Positions 11,845 through 22,911 of a stretch of 64,000 bases of DNA are shown one piece after another. Position numbers and translations under genes: made by a program. The notes under the pieces are model-generated. The model ran no database searches. It was not told the DNA's origin and was given only the letters and a program-made list of their open reading frames with translations. Within the stretch, counting starts at the first letter, position 1, and each line of letters begins with the position of its first letter. Where the stretch lies: NCBI GenBank assembly GCA_948099385.1, contig CANUEZ040000116.1, positions 15,969,501 to 16,033,500 on the forward strand. Direction: 5' to 3'. Source of the DNA: Fasciola hepatica (Eukaryota > Platyhelminthes > Trematoda > Plagiorchiida > Fasciolidae).

Positions 11845-13535
11845 GCCGACTGATAAACATGAGAAAGACTAGAAGTCGGTATAAGGAACCGCAGTAGCGA
11901 GGGGCGATGGAGAAAAAAGTGAGATGCACTGGAGTGGATTAGATATCAATGAAGAATTGGTACTCTATGGTGGATGGCTGGCGGACAGAGAACAAAGCCC
12001 ATCGTAAAACAGGGAGCTAGCAATACAAGACGTAAAGGGTGGATTGCATGACAAAACAATTCAGGAGGAGTGGATACGGTAGATGTGAGGCACGGATGTA
12101 GGAAGGATGGATGCATATCATGACGGTCGGTGGGATGATGGCAAGAGAAGTGGCCGGCGAGGAGCTGCAAGATGCAGAGCGCGTGCACATATACATATAT
12201 GCGCAAGTTTATATACATATTATATATACATATATGTATAGATATAAGAGAAGAGGGAGCCATAACAATGGGGTCCTAGAAGGAAATTATCAGCCTTTGG
12301 GGGGGGGGAGGTAATGTTAGGTCAAATGGTTGTTGAATTAACTTTGAAATATCGTGGTGAATTATCTTCATAACAGGTGCACATGGCGGCCCAACGGAGA
12401 GAGGAACAAAGGAGTGCGGAAACACAGAAGAGGTGACGACTGTGAGAGGCAGGTAATATCAGAGGAAAGATGACGGAAAGTGTCGAAGAGAATAGGTGAG
12501 AATGGGTTATTATTATGTGATCAGTGCAGGTGTGACATGTGGTGACGGGCCAGAGGAATCGAGTAGTGGCAGATCAAACGACTTGGAACTGTAAAAGAAC
12601 ATCATGACGTAACGTTGTCTTTACAATCGGTGGAACATGGAAAGCAGACCAAACTGAAAGGCACACAGGAAATGCCTGTGGCCCGATTGGGTATATCTGT
12701 AAACTGTCAGGCATGCATGAAAGGGGCTAGACATTGATATGGAAAAGAGTGGTAGTAGGAGGCGATTGATAAACATGGGTGATCCATTGCTAGGGATCGT
12801 ATAGGGATTAGGCTGTTCTTCACTGCAGTAGATGGTCAGCGGACAGGGCACAAAACTCATCGTAGAACAGATAGCTAACATTGGAATAAGTAAAGGTGTG
12901 CACGGATTGCAAGAATGATCTGTAGGGTTTAAACGTGGTAAATATGCTGAGCATATGTAAAAGAGTAATCGCATACCATGAGGGTCAGCGGGATGTTCGC
13001 ATGAGAAATAGCCGGCAAAAAAGTGCGGAAAGCTGTGCAAATTTATATATACATATGTATATATTTATATACACAGATAAGTACATAAATAGATAAGCGA
13101 GGAGCAGGCGCCTAGAGCAACGGAGTACTAGGAGAAAAAATTATCAGTGATTGGGGGAGGGAGATAGAATGGGATCAAATTGTGCAGGATTGAATTGGGA
13201 GAATCCAGACAAAGATTTCATGAAGGGATAGCATAGTGGAGCAACAGATATCGAAGACTGAAGAAGCACAAAGTTGAAGCCGGTCGTGAAGAGCAGATCA
13301 TAAACGAGGGAATATGAAGGATAAGATCGAAGAGATCAGATAAGATTGGGTCTAATTATTTGAACAATGCAGGTGTGACACGTGGTGACGGACCAGAGGA
13401 ATCGGGCAGTGACTTATCAGACGGTTTGGAACTGTAAAAGAACATCATGACATAACGTTGTCGTTACAATCGGTGGAACATGGAAAGCAGACCAAACTGG
13501 AAGGCACAGAAAAATGCCTGTAGCGAGCAATAAAC
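11845..13535. repeat. Tandem duplication, period about 845-915 bp, in C1 3' UTR
   Basis: Two diverged units can be followed through ordered anchors: TGATAAACAT at 11851 and 12767, GCGGACAG at 11981 and 12839, a CATGA-GGTC stretch at 12119 and 12977, and AGGTGTGACA at 12528 and 13371. The most conserved part is about 12528-12680 against 13371-13523. Each unit has a TATATACATA-rich patch (12188-12245 and 13040-13080). The palindrome boundary at 12063 falls inside unit 1. Confidence 0.75.
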
Positions 13536-15164
13536 GGGTCAAGGGATGAAAGCAATGATGGAGACACAGATAAGACATGACCAATCAGATCATTTTACTT
13601 CAAATGAAACACAAAGGATGAGGGGAAGGAAGCAGGACGCCACTGGATAAGTGAATCAGTACTAGGACAATGAGGCCGAAAAATGAGTGCGTGACGGAGT
13701 TGGGTCAATGGAATTGGACAGCTGCGTGTCATCAGACAACTGAACAGGTGGGAGCTAATTGGGACGCTGCCTAATGGAAAGAACCACAGAGAAATCGCGG
13801 AGCCAAGAAAAGAAAATATGGTGGTGGTGATTAGATAATAAATGCGAGTGCAACAGAAGCGAAGTTTGGAGCGGCAAGTTCTAATATGCGTATTGGTCAT
13901 GGGTGCGGGTGCGATTGGTGCATCATCGCATTGGGCATGAGGAGGGAGAACAAGGAGGGATTTAACTGAACAACAGTTTTAAGAATGCCATCAATCAGCG
14001 TTCTCAGCAGAGGGTAATACCAAGCGCATAGAGGATAGAAGCCAACAATGACAGCAGGTGGAAAAGAAGATATCGGCGAGCGTCGGCAGGGAAGAGTGGT
14101 TAGGGCGATAGTGACTCAGTGCAGTGAAAGTTGATGTACATAGAGGCGACAGGAGGAAGGACAAAACGGGTAGGTGTGCATACCGTGTTAGGGCGACAAA
14201 AATGGGAAGTGGTAACGGATGATAAGAACTTTAGGCAAACAAACTGCGGCGGAAAATGGATGAGGAGCATGCAAACTTTCAACCGACAGTATTGGATTCG
14301 GTAGTCCGAGAAAAGTTAGGGCGTGCGATCCCCAACCGGTGCTATTGGGTGGCACCGGCCGTGAGCTAGACATCCAACCTGAAAATCACTCCGTGAAATG
14401 AACACAGGAGGTGTGATCCACCGGCATAATTGCGCCCGCACATCGTTGCAGACGGTCTGCACTTCCGGTGTGCGCCGGCGAGAAAGGGGGATCTGACCGC
14501 GCCCCGCACCGTTGGGAGTGGCATGAGTGGTCACTGATAATTGTGCAGGAGGCAAGGAGACCGCGATAGGGGTGTATGGTCCGGGATCAATTGTCCAGAT
14601 TGTGAGACCACGGACAGGAGAGCCAACGGAAACAGAGAGTCGTAGACTACCGAGTAGCAATATTATCCGGGTGCACCTGCCAGGGAGATGGTAAGCACGG
14701 TGCCCGAAGTAGTTGGCCGTCACTGAGGATCACTGGAAAGGGAAGAGGGATAGAGAAGCGCAGTCTGGGTGTGCTCCAGCTGAGAAGAAACGGATACTGA
14801 GGAGAAAAAATGAATATGATGGATAACAAATGAAAGTAGGTGAGAAATGGGGTTATCTTATTAAGGCAGGAGGTGAGTTCGCTGTGGATCTGTGAAGGCA
14901 ATGGCCTTAGTTCGCAGCACTAGAGGGAGGGGAGTGTCGGGCATGGGGTGTACCCAGTGGATTGTGGCGCAAAGGTAGTAGAGTTACAGTGTGAGGCCTC
15001 TTTCAAAGGCCAAGTCAGCGGAAACGAGCTCATTGGTGAGCAATACGGCATTGGGAACTGTTAAGTATAACACAAATGCTCGCCTGAAAGCGAACATTGA
15101 GGGGGGCACTGCGTAAGCTAAGGGGGAGCTTATTCCAGATTTTGGAATAGGCTGACAGAAAGAA
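13536..15164 (-). other. C1 3' UTR, upstream part
   Basis: Purine-rich sequence with no supported gene, between the RT stop and the tandem repeat. The block at about 14330-14530 matches 42180-42380 in C2, including an AACCTGAAA anchor, CATCGTTGCAG, and CCGCGCCCCGCACCG. This conserved block lies 0.6-0.8 kb after the RT stop in C1 and about 0.4 kb after it in C2. Confidence 0.6.
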
Positions 15165-16444
15165 TCAGGACTTCAGACTGAGATTAGAATGAGGGACAAG
15201 GAGAGAGGAGGCACGATGTCGGACGGGGTAGGAGCAGGGAGCAACGAATGAGATGGGATTAGATGTGTAGGCCTGGTTATGGATTAGCTTGAAGAGGAAA
15301 ATCAGGTTGAGCCTCATGCGACGAATCCATAGAGGCTCATTTTGTAGGAGCTCACAACACTGGTGGTATGTAAGAACTATGGGTACGCCCAACAGCCTTT
15401 TGGTGGAAGTACGCTGAACGCTCCAAAGAGATACAATAGAGGAACGTGGCCAGAGGTTGGAGGCTATGGGACAATATTCTAGGGGCGGTCTCAGGTGTGA
15501 GAGATACACGGAGGGGCGACTGGCCGGTATCAGGAAACACCGATTGATCAGGCCTGGGGTTTGCTTAGCTTTAGCGATTTGGAACGACGCCTGTTCTGAG
15601 AAGTTAAAGGAACAAGAGTAGCGTACGCCAAGATCGGTAACCGTAGGGTGTATGGGGATGGACAGTCCATCCAGACAGACTTGGCCGGGTGGTACAGTGC
15701 ACCTGTATGGTAGGAGGAAGCTTTCCTCCGCAGAGAATTTCATGAACCACGAGAAGCATCAAGTTTGGAGAGAGAGTAAGTCACGCGATGTGTTGCACAG
15801 AGTCAAGCATACGTCATTAGGAAGGAAAGAGTACACTCTTTTTACATCGTCGGCCAAAAGGAAAGGAGTGCCGTGTCGAATAGAAGAGAAAATGTCATTG
15901 ATATAAATAAGGAATAGTAATGGGTCTAGGACTCCGCCTTGGATGACTCCGCTAGTAATTGGTTTGGCGGAAGATGAGTGGCCGTCAACGAGCACAGCTC
16001 GTGATCTGTGAGAAAGATAAGAGGGTAGCCAGAAGAGAAGAGGGTCAGTAATACCAAGAGACCGGATTTTGGCTAACAGATGCATATGGGGAACACGGTC
16101 AAAAGCCCTAGACTTGTCGGGGTACAGGACGATTACAGAATTGCCGGCGTCTGCAGCAAACAATAGGACATTGAGAAAGTCAAGCTGGCAGGAAGAGCCG
16201 GAACGAGAGTTTAAGAAACCATGCTGATGTGGGCCCTGCAGGTTGTTGGATAGGAGGTACTGGACAATGTGTTTTTGATAATTCTCTCCATGATCTTGCA
16301 GACTACTTGGGTGTGATTAATGGGCCGACAGTCATCTGGGTCGTGTAATGCACCCTTTTGGAGGCGCGGAATTATAACAGAGGATTTCCATTGAGGTGGG
16401 ACGACACTGTGAAGCATGGAGCTGGTGTATACTTTAAGTAACAA
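15165..16444 (-). pseudogene. C1 ORF2 reverse transcriptase
   Basis: Read on the minus strand, pieces follow the order of a non-LTR RT. First comes a PPQWKSSVIIP stretch (16390) and the DPDDCRPI block. Next come a SRAFDRVPH motif with catalytic Asp (near 16110), TSGVIQGGVLDPLLF (near 15930) and an LLADD box (near 15860) in place of the usual Y/FADD. The DLGVRYS motif and LRPPLEYC follow in 15165-15743. Three frames are used, so at least two frameshifts or stops are present. The family is CR1/Jockey-like; C2 carries the same protein. Confidence 0.75.
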
Positions 16445-16986
16445 TAAAGGGAGGCCAGGACCACCGAAACGGAGGAGGGCAGTCGGGAGATCATCTAGTC
16501 CCGGTTTCGGGGAAGGTTTAATAGATGAAACCGATTTTTCAATTTTTAGGTGGGTAAGGGGAGTCGATGAAAGAGAAGCAGAGGTGCAAGGATGGATTGT
16601 AGGAGGGGGAATACCAGAACAGTTTATGAAGGAGGAAGAGGAATGCTCATTGAAGGCATCGGAAATAGATGCTAGTGTATTAGCGGTAGATCAGCCACAG
16701 ATAAAGAATTTGGGCGAGGTATGATTGGAGTGATTGGGCCTTTTACCGAGCAGGTTGGATAGGTGGCCAGTTTTGTTTGGGTGTGCTAGGGCGATGGCCT
16801 CTTGCCTTCTCAGATGCAAATCGGCCATGCAACTCAGCCTCAGTTGTAGCTGGTTTATGCTGAGAAGAATTGTAATGTAGTGTGATCCAGCGAAGGTAAG
16901 TTGCATCTTGGACATCTTACGCTCTAGAAGTGACAGGAGTAAGCTGCTGGATTTGGGGCGTGGATCGGCACATGGGTTGGCGGTAC

Positions 16987-17718
16987 CTAGGCGGTGTAGC
17001 AGGTTGGAGTAGAGTTCACAACAGTGAGGGGTCGGAGGAAAGAAAAAGTGTTCCAGTTAAAAGAGCGGATTATCAATGGCACTAGGAGCCAGTCACAGGA
17101 ACGGTAGGAAGTCGGAACAGGGGGAGAGGACTGCATCGGATGAGAACAGCTGAAGCAGCTGAACTTGCACCTGACAATACGGCGGTCACTACCAGGGAAG
17201 TGATCAGTAATCTGAGTGGTCATATCAGGAACATCAATAGAGAATACTAGGTCCAAGATGTTGTTCCCCCTTGCAGGGCAGGAGACATGTTGGGTCCATC
17301 CACCAAGACGGACACAAGAAAGGAAGGTGGAGAGGGCGGGAGGGTTAGTATAGGAGGACCGGCAGATCAAAAGAAGGTTAAGGTCACCCGCAATAATTTT
17401 TGCACTGGCAGGATAGTCAAGCGCAGCATTAAAGACATCCACGGCGGAGTCAATTTTTGCAGGCTCCAGACCCGGGGGGACGTAGATGCAGCCGAGGAGG
17501 AGGTTCTGGCCGGAGGCGTGAATAGATAGCCATAACAAATCCTCAATAAGGAGAAGAGAGGGGTGGCCAATAACACTAACGTGGATAGTGCATTTGACAA
17601 AGGCTAAACAGCCCCCTCCACGCCTGGACTGGCGGGTGTTCGAGAAGCATTGATACCCAGCTATGCGAACAAGGTCAAGCGAGGCACCATCTGACAGCCA
17701 GGATTCAGTTACTAGCAT
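16987..17718 (-). pseudogene. C1 ORF2 AP-type endonuclease domain
   Basis: 243 open codons starting with TESWLSDG, then GYQCFSNTR, RRGGGCLAF, LLLGCIYVPPG, a KIIAGDLNL motif (the usual GDFN becomes GDLN), and an HFPGSDRRIV block in place of the usual SDH. These are the ordered motifs of the exonuclease III-like nicking endonuclease of non-LTR elements. SDR instead of SDH would remove the catalytic His, so the domain looks inactive. The next ORF (16445-16986) is a broken linker to RT. The homologous C2 region is 44773-45509. Confidence 0.75.
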
Positions 17719-18416
17719 AGTGTCAGTGTTTGAGGTAAATGCCAGAGATCTCAGGTGCGCTATTTTTCTAATTATTGATCAAGCTTTTATAAGAACTAGT
17801 AGGAATGAGTTCAGTGTCGGTGTGCGCAAAGCATGGATGCCAGGTGCAAAACTATTGGGATCGCTGTGGCCATAGGAGTTGGGTCTCAGTGTGGATAGAC
17901 CGTCAGTAGAAGAGGGAAGGCGGGCATTGTTGGGTGGGGGACGGAAAGTAGGAGAAGAGTTAGCATTGGGCGCCGCCGATCGCTGTGGGTGATCAATATG
18001 GTGAATGTGCAACACACCGCTGATGTGGGCCGGAGGGGCTTCACGCGGTAGAGGGGAAGGAGGCAAGGTGGGGCATAGTGAGAGGTTAAGAATATCCGTC
18101 GAAGCGGGGTGGGCAGGAGGAAGTGCATAGTGTAAGGTACTAAAGGGCACGATATCGGGTGGGGAGCGATCAGTGATATAGGTCTGTGAAAGTTTATCCA
18201 TATGGTCCATAGGGCGACTAGCAATATGGCCACAGGTGCGGAGGGCACCGGTCAGGAAGAAAACAAGATGTTGACTGCAGATAACCTACCTGTTGGGCAG
18301 AGTCAGTATAAGGCCGGTAGGTTGGAGTGGGGGTGAAAGTATGTGGGATAGTAACTGGGAAGTATTGTGGGGTGGAGGTGAGAAGGGAGTGGAGAAATTT
18401 GGAAAGGTTTCCAGGC

Positions 18417-20050
18417 TCATGAGAAGCAATGGAGACGGTAGGTGGGGAGGTGGGGAGAGGAGGCGAGATACAGGTACGAACCTGGAGTATCTACTATGGC
18501 ACGCACGTGGAACTTCAGGGTTAGATGAGGGTTGGTGGAGGGGAGAATGGGGAACAGCCGGGGCATGCTGGGACTATAGTATAGAGGGTTGGTGTCTGGG
18601 GGACAGGGAGGGATAAGAGGTAGCAACGGAGATGAAGGGCTGGTGTGACCCATTCGATCAGATGGAGGGAAAGACAGTGGAAGGGGGTGCGAGGCAAAGG
18701 AATGGTGAGTGGCACTGGAAAGGTCATGAAGGTCACTCCTACTTAAAGGGACGATGGCGTTAGAAGAATCTGGACGGTGGCCCAACAGGTTTCCACCCTG
18801 AGGGTCCGAGAGTATGTCATAGGCAGATGCCGATTGAGGGTGGGGGGTAACGGGTGGGGTGATTAGTTGAACAAGTGCGGACCTGGTAGGAGCACCAGGT
18901 AGGCTCATTGGAGGATTGAGGCAGCATTCATGAGGATAACAACGAGGTGTCGCGGCTGAGATAGCAGCTGGTGGGTAGTTGGTAGAGTCGTTAGAGAGAG
19001 AGCGGTGGTTGACAACACTTGTCAACAGCTCGGAGGACAGATCGGAAGTAGTACCCCGAGTGCCGATGATTGTACCAGGGTTTTGTCTTGGCTCTGAGGC
19101 TATGACGGAGGAGCGCGGCTTTAATACTGAAGTGGAGTGCCGCTTGGGGCCTGTGGTCGGGGAGCGAGAGCTACTGGAAGTAGAGGCCACTGAGGGAGAT
19201 GGTGGAAAACGCATTTGTGTGGGGGCGGAACCGGGGGTGGGGAGTTAGACATATCTAGGTCGACAGTTTGCAGGTAGGCAGGGTGAGGCTCTGGGTTCGC
19301 TCTTGACTTCTTGCCAATGCGGCATTGGGTGACCTTCATGTCGGTTGCAGCGGGGTCAGTCTGCGTGGGCAAGGTAGAGTTGCTTCTCAATGAGCAAAGT
19401 ACTTCCCGTTGGAGGGGGGTTTTATCAGGGAATACCTTGATGTCCCTATACGGCGAATCGGCAGCAATTGTCGACTTGTTGCTAATGAACTATCTAGCTG
19501 TTGCGTCGTCCATGAATTGAAATAGTAGGGTGCAACTATGTCGCTGGGATTTTTTACGTAGCCTCCAGCAATGGCATCTATAGTGAGCCATGTTGCACGA
19601 ACTTAGTATGTTGTGTTTCGCTAAGGGGAGTGGTAAGCTGTCTGGAACATTGAAAACCACTGCATTCTTGGAGTTGGTAATGCAGTGGTATATTTCAGCA
19701 GACACAGAGTCGAGGAGATGTCCCACCGAAACCAAGTTCTTGGGCGATGTAGCGGCTACAGGATCAAGGAGAATAGCCTGGGGTGAAACCTTTGAAGGGA
19801 TACCATCAATCAGCTCGACCTTGTTTCTAAGTTCGACGAAACTCTGCTTAAGGCCATTTGGACTATTGGGAGCTTCAAAGTCAACGTTAACGAGGGCGAC
19901 AGAGCACAGCCTGGATTTTGGGAGGGGTTGGGCGTGTCTGGATTTGCCAGCTTTGGTGATACGAACTTTCCCAGCCCTGGTTGGGGGCCGGGATGACATG
20001 ATAAGTAGGAATATATGACGGAGGAAAAGAGGTAGCAGGAATTCGGTCAA
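18417..20050 (-). pseudogene. C1 ORF1 protein, two reading frames
   Basis: The N-terminal part (19490-20050) has basic residues, then a region with KNAVVFNVPD, and a CHCWRLRKKSQRH stretch resembling a nucleic-acid-binding core; C2 has matching KNAVVFSIPD and CHCRRLRRSLQKHYC. The C-terminal part (18417-19214, about 265 codons) is very rich in Ser, Pro and Thr. A frame change separates them near 19300-19490. A likely start is the Met near 19999, ahead of SSRPPTRAGK. The role is inferred to be RNA binding, as for other non-LTR ORF1 proteins. Confidence 0.55.
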
Positions 20051-20187
20051 CTAGAAAGAGACCAGCCAAAGGTCTGAGCAGACCAGGAGTGTGCCTGGGT
20101 GCTATATGCTTACAGGTCTAGATGAGACCTACGCAACAATGCGGTACGGGAAGCGAGCTATATGACCCACTATATATATAGTTTATG

Positions 20188-20369
20188 ATAATGATAATGA
20201 TGATGGTTTATTTCGGATAACCCCGAGGCATGCTTTAGCCCAAATGGTGCGATTGGATGTAGAGTCCGAATTCCAGGAGGATGATTCAGGTATTCAGGTT
20301 ACTCTTTTAGACGGCCCCCGGCAAATTTGAACTCAAGGTCGGATGGCCAACCCTCACGATGGCCAAATT
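20188..20369 (-). mobile_element. Family-C element C3, 3' terminal piece
   Basis: Minus-strand 3' end with a GATAAT/GATGAT tail at 20188-20205, the TTTATTTCGG signature, the CCCCGAGGCATGC motif and an AACTCAAGGTCGG block. It matches the end of C2 (40609-40830) at about 80%. The rest of C3 resumes at 23528, so a 3.2-kb piece (the MULE) is inserted here. Confidence 0.7.
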
Positions 20370-20525
20370 GGCGTTATTCATGAATACTGAAGAAAATGGT
20401 TTGAGCTGATTAAGTCATTTTTTCGGAAAATGAGAATGGTGTTCCAACTTTTGCGGCGACTTTTGTTTAAGTTAGCCACTTCGTAGTATATAAGGGTTGC
20501 GCAAGGCTGTTACCACTCAGACCTG

Positions 20526-22440
20526 TTGACTGTCCCGGCCGTTGCACATGCTTCCGTTGATGACTTCGAGAGTTTCTCCAGACAGGCGAAAGATGCCTAT
20601 AAATTGTTCTCAAGGTTCGAGGAAGAATTTCGGTTATTTCAGCAGCCGACTTTCACCTCGTGTTACGTGTATGAGAGTGTTAATGCTGAGAGCTGGCTTC
20701 GTACGCATCCGGGTGCACTGCCGAAACATTTCCCATACTACCGAGTTAAAGTTTGCCGCTTTCAAAATCGACGCCGAAATAGGACAGCCATCAGGTATGC
20801 AACGCACAGTAAATCTATCTTTACTTTTCAGGTATCATAATACTCATTGCCCGGCCTTCGTGAGGATCCGTGCCGTTGGAATGCAATACAAAGTCTTTGG
20901 TCAAAGCCTGCAGCATAACCACGATTTCCATCTAATCAGCGATAGGTTCTACCATCGCAATAGGCGTTTACTCCCGAACAAGAATCACACATATTAGAAC
21001 TGATGGGCCCTTTACTTAGATCCAGTGAAATATGTGAATACGCTCGCCAAAAGTTCAACCGGTTGTTCACAATAAGGGATATTTACTAACTGAGGGCCAA
21101 GATGAATGCCGTAGATAGCCGGAGTGATGTTCTGAAGGTTCAGCAACTAATGACTGTCAAGGGTTATTTGCGAATCATATCGCGGGAAGGCATAGTCAGG
21201 CTCGCGTTCCACATTCCACAGACCGTGAAGTCTCTGGCGGATAAATATAGTGAGGTACTGCTAGAGGATGCCACCCACCAGCTGAACTGCGGTGGCTACC
21301 TTCTTTGGCACTGCATGTTGATAGACGATAGTGGCCTTGGTAGTTCAATATTCTACGCCTTGCGTCCTAACGAGAGCAGTACAAGTTATCTGCGTGCAAT
21401 CACAGAAATGAGAGCCAGGATACCGGGTACAGCGAACGTGAAGACCATTATATTAGATCGAAGCTTAGAGCAGAACAATGGGTTTGCGGTTACGTATCCA
21501 GGAGCAGAATTTGTTTTTTGTCGGTTCCATGTTCTTAGGGATATGAAGCGTCATTGTTATCGCTTGCATGGCTTGTCCTTAAATGCCAAACAACGCGTCC
21601 ATCAGTGGGTGCGTAATTTGGTTTACTCCTCCAATAAGGTGACACTTGATAGATTTCAGGCCGTCATTCTCGCCACCTAGAGGAAGGGCTGTCTGCCAGA
21701 TCGTCTCTAGTAGATGTTTTTACCAGAATTTTAAAACAAAAGGTGGATTTCGATGAAGCTAGGCGCCGTAGACTAAGTAAGCTGTTAGTTGGTTCCTTCC
21801 GATCGTCCGCTGGAATGGATAAGTACTCAGGGTTTTTGACCCGATTACGTACCATCGCTCGTGTCGCACTAGAGAAACACGTACGTTTGCATCAGGTTAT
21901 CAGCGTTGTTCCCAATGGCGGCGGATGGTTTCTCATGAGCCGTCGGTCATGTAAAGTGACTGTTAGAATGGGTCTTTACCCTAGTTGCATTTGTAGCTTC
22001 TTCAAACAGTGGTCGATTTCATGCAGTCATATTTTGCATGTGACTGACAAAGTAGGATATGGATTCCATAGACTAACAGTAGGTCGATGGGCTGTAGACG
22101 CTCGACTTCCGTTGTCGGTTGCAATGCCAACAAGGTTGCTGGCGGAAATAGACGAAATTCTGCCCCTTTGCAGCTGGTACAGTCCAGACGTTTACATACT
22201 ACAACATCCGCACAATACCGGATCCAGGAGAAAAGGCGCCGTCTGGAAAGGCCGCATTCACCGATCGTGGAAAATGAGTGCAGTGTCTGTCATCTTCAGG
22301 ATCCCGAAGTGGATTTGGACGAGGAAACCGAGTGCGTACAGTGCAGCCGTTGCCCGCTTTGGACGCACTATCAATGTGCAAACTTCGGAAACGGGGAGAA
22401 CTACGTTTGTGTCCACTGTCTGGCTGATGAAAGACAAGTG
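20526..22440 (+). pseudogene. MULE transposase with SWIM and PHD zinc fingers
   Basis: Exon 1 runs from the ATG at 20526 to 20794. A 37-bp GTATGC...TTTTCAG segment (20795-20831) fits a tiny intron and restores frame. A FAR1/FLYWCH-like segment with CPAFVRIRAVG and SLQHNHDFH follows. The MULE core is at 21102-21680: LEDATHQLN (first Asp), IILDRSLEQNN (second Asp), and FCRFHVLRDMKRH with the C-x2-H signature. A SWIM finger (CIC...CSH) is at 21985-22030. A PHD finger (CSVC, CSRCPLWTHYQC, CVHC) is at about 22276-22422. Frameshifts near 20995, 21672 and 22230 and a stop near 21087 show decay. Confidence 0.8.
22276..22422 (+). other. PHD finger segment of the MULE protein
   Basis: In the frame that opens at 22087 the spacing is C-x2-C, about 18 residues later C-x2-C-x4-H-x2-C, then C-x2-C, which is a C4HC3 PHD pattern with a Trp before the His. 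It sits directly after the SWIM finger in the transposase order, but one frame off, so a frameshift or unseen splice is needed to join them. PHD fingers usually read histone H3 tails; a targeting role here is inference. Confidence 0.7.
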
Positions 22441-22911
22441 AGTTACAACTACAATTTTCATTTTGCCTTGTACAAAGTAAAGGCAGATAATAATTGTTTC
22501 CATTTCTACTTTACAGACAGAACACGGCAAAACACTACAACGTCGAGGGTGCTGGACGCTGTTCGATCCACAGTTATGACCGTAGAACTCCGCAAGGAAG
22601 TGTGCATGAAAGTATCATTTTGTACCAATGAACCACCATCTTCCAGTACATTTCTTATTTTTCATTTTGTCCTCCATTTTACATTCGCTATGGAATGGGT
22701 CCATCCGTAAGGTGCAACGTATTAAGATGCGGGTGGTTTATGTGTAGGCAGGTTCGCCTAATGGGCGTCGATCTTCAGCTCGCGTAATTAGAGGTTGGCT
22801 TAGTTGGGTGAAATCTTACAACACTGCGGTCAAGGAAACAAAATCGTTCAGGCAGGAGTTGATCGACTAATTCCAGAAAAAAATCTCCATCCGTATCGGA
22901 TTATCATTGTG

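Larger units (their letters stand above)
6686..12063. repeat. Right arm of giant inverted repeat
   Basis: Mirror copy of 1-5382. It contains the same relics in opposite orientation: a CR1-like RT tail (6686-7264, plus), an unassigned stretch (7265-8197), a decayed CR1-like element (8198-11504, minus) and the 3' end of family-C element C1 (from about 11530, minus). Pairing ends at 12063 only because the window starts at base 1. The right arm continues without a break into C1. Confidence 0.95.
11530..20187 (-). mobile_element. Family-C non-LTR retrotransposon C1
   Basis: A long minus-strand element with ORF1 (18417-20050), ORF2 endonuclease (16987-17718) and RT (15165-16444), then a 3' UTR ending at the family-C tail at about 11530-11600. 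The 5' end is placed at about 20187 because the tail of the neighbouring C3 copy begins there; this is inferred. At about 8.7 kb it is long for a CR1/Jockey-type element, mainly because of its 3.6-kb 3' UTR. Frames are broken, so it is probably inactive. C2 (40609-47051) is a shorter relative. Confidence 0.65.

Noticed and set aside
12111..12314. Small ORF with an IYIYAQVYIHIIYTY-like stretch
   Set aside because: Low-complexity translation of a TATATACATA patch inside the C1 3' UTR repeat.
18417..19214. 265-codon ORF rich in Ser, Pro and Thr, possibly a mucin-like secreted protein
   Set aside because: No signal peptide is visible, and position and strand place it between the ORF1 core and endonuclease of C1, where C2 has a similar linker.
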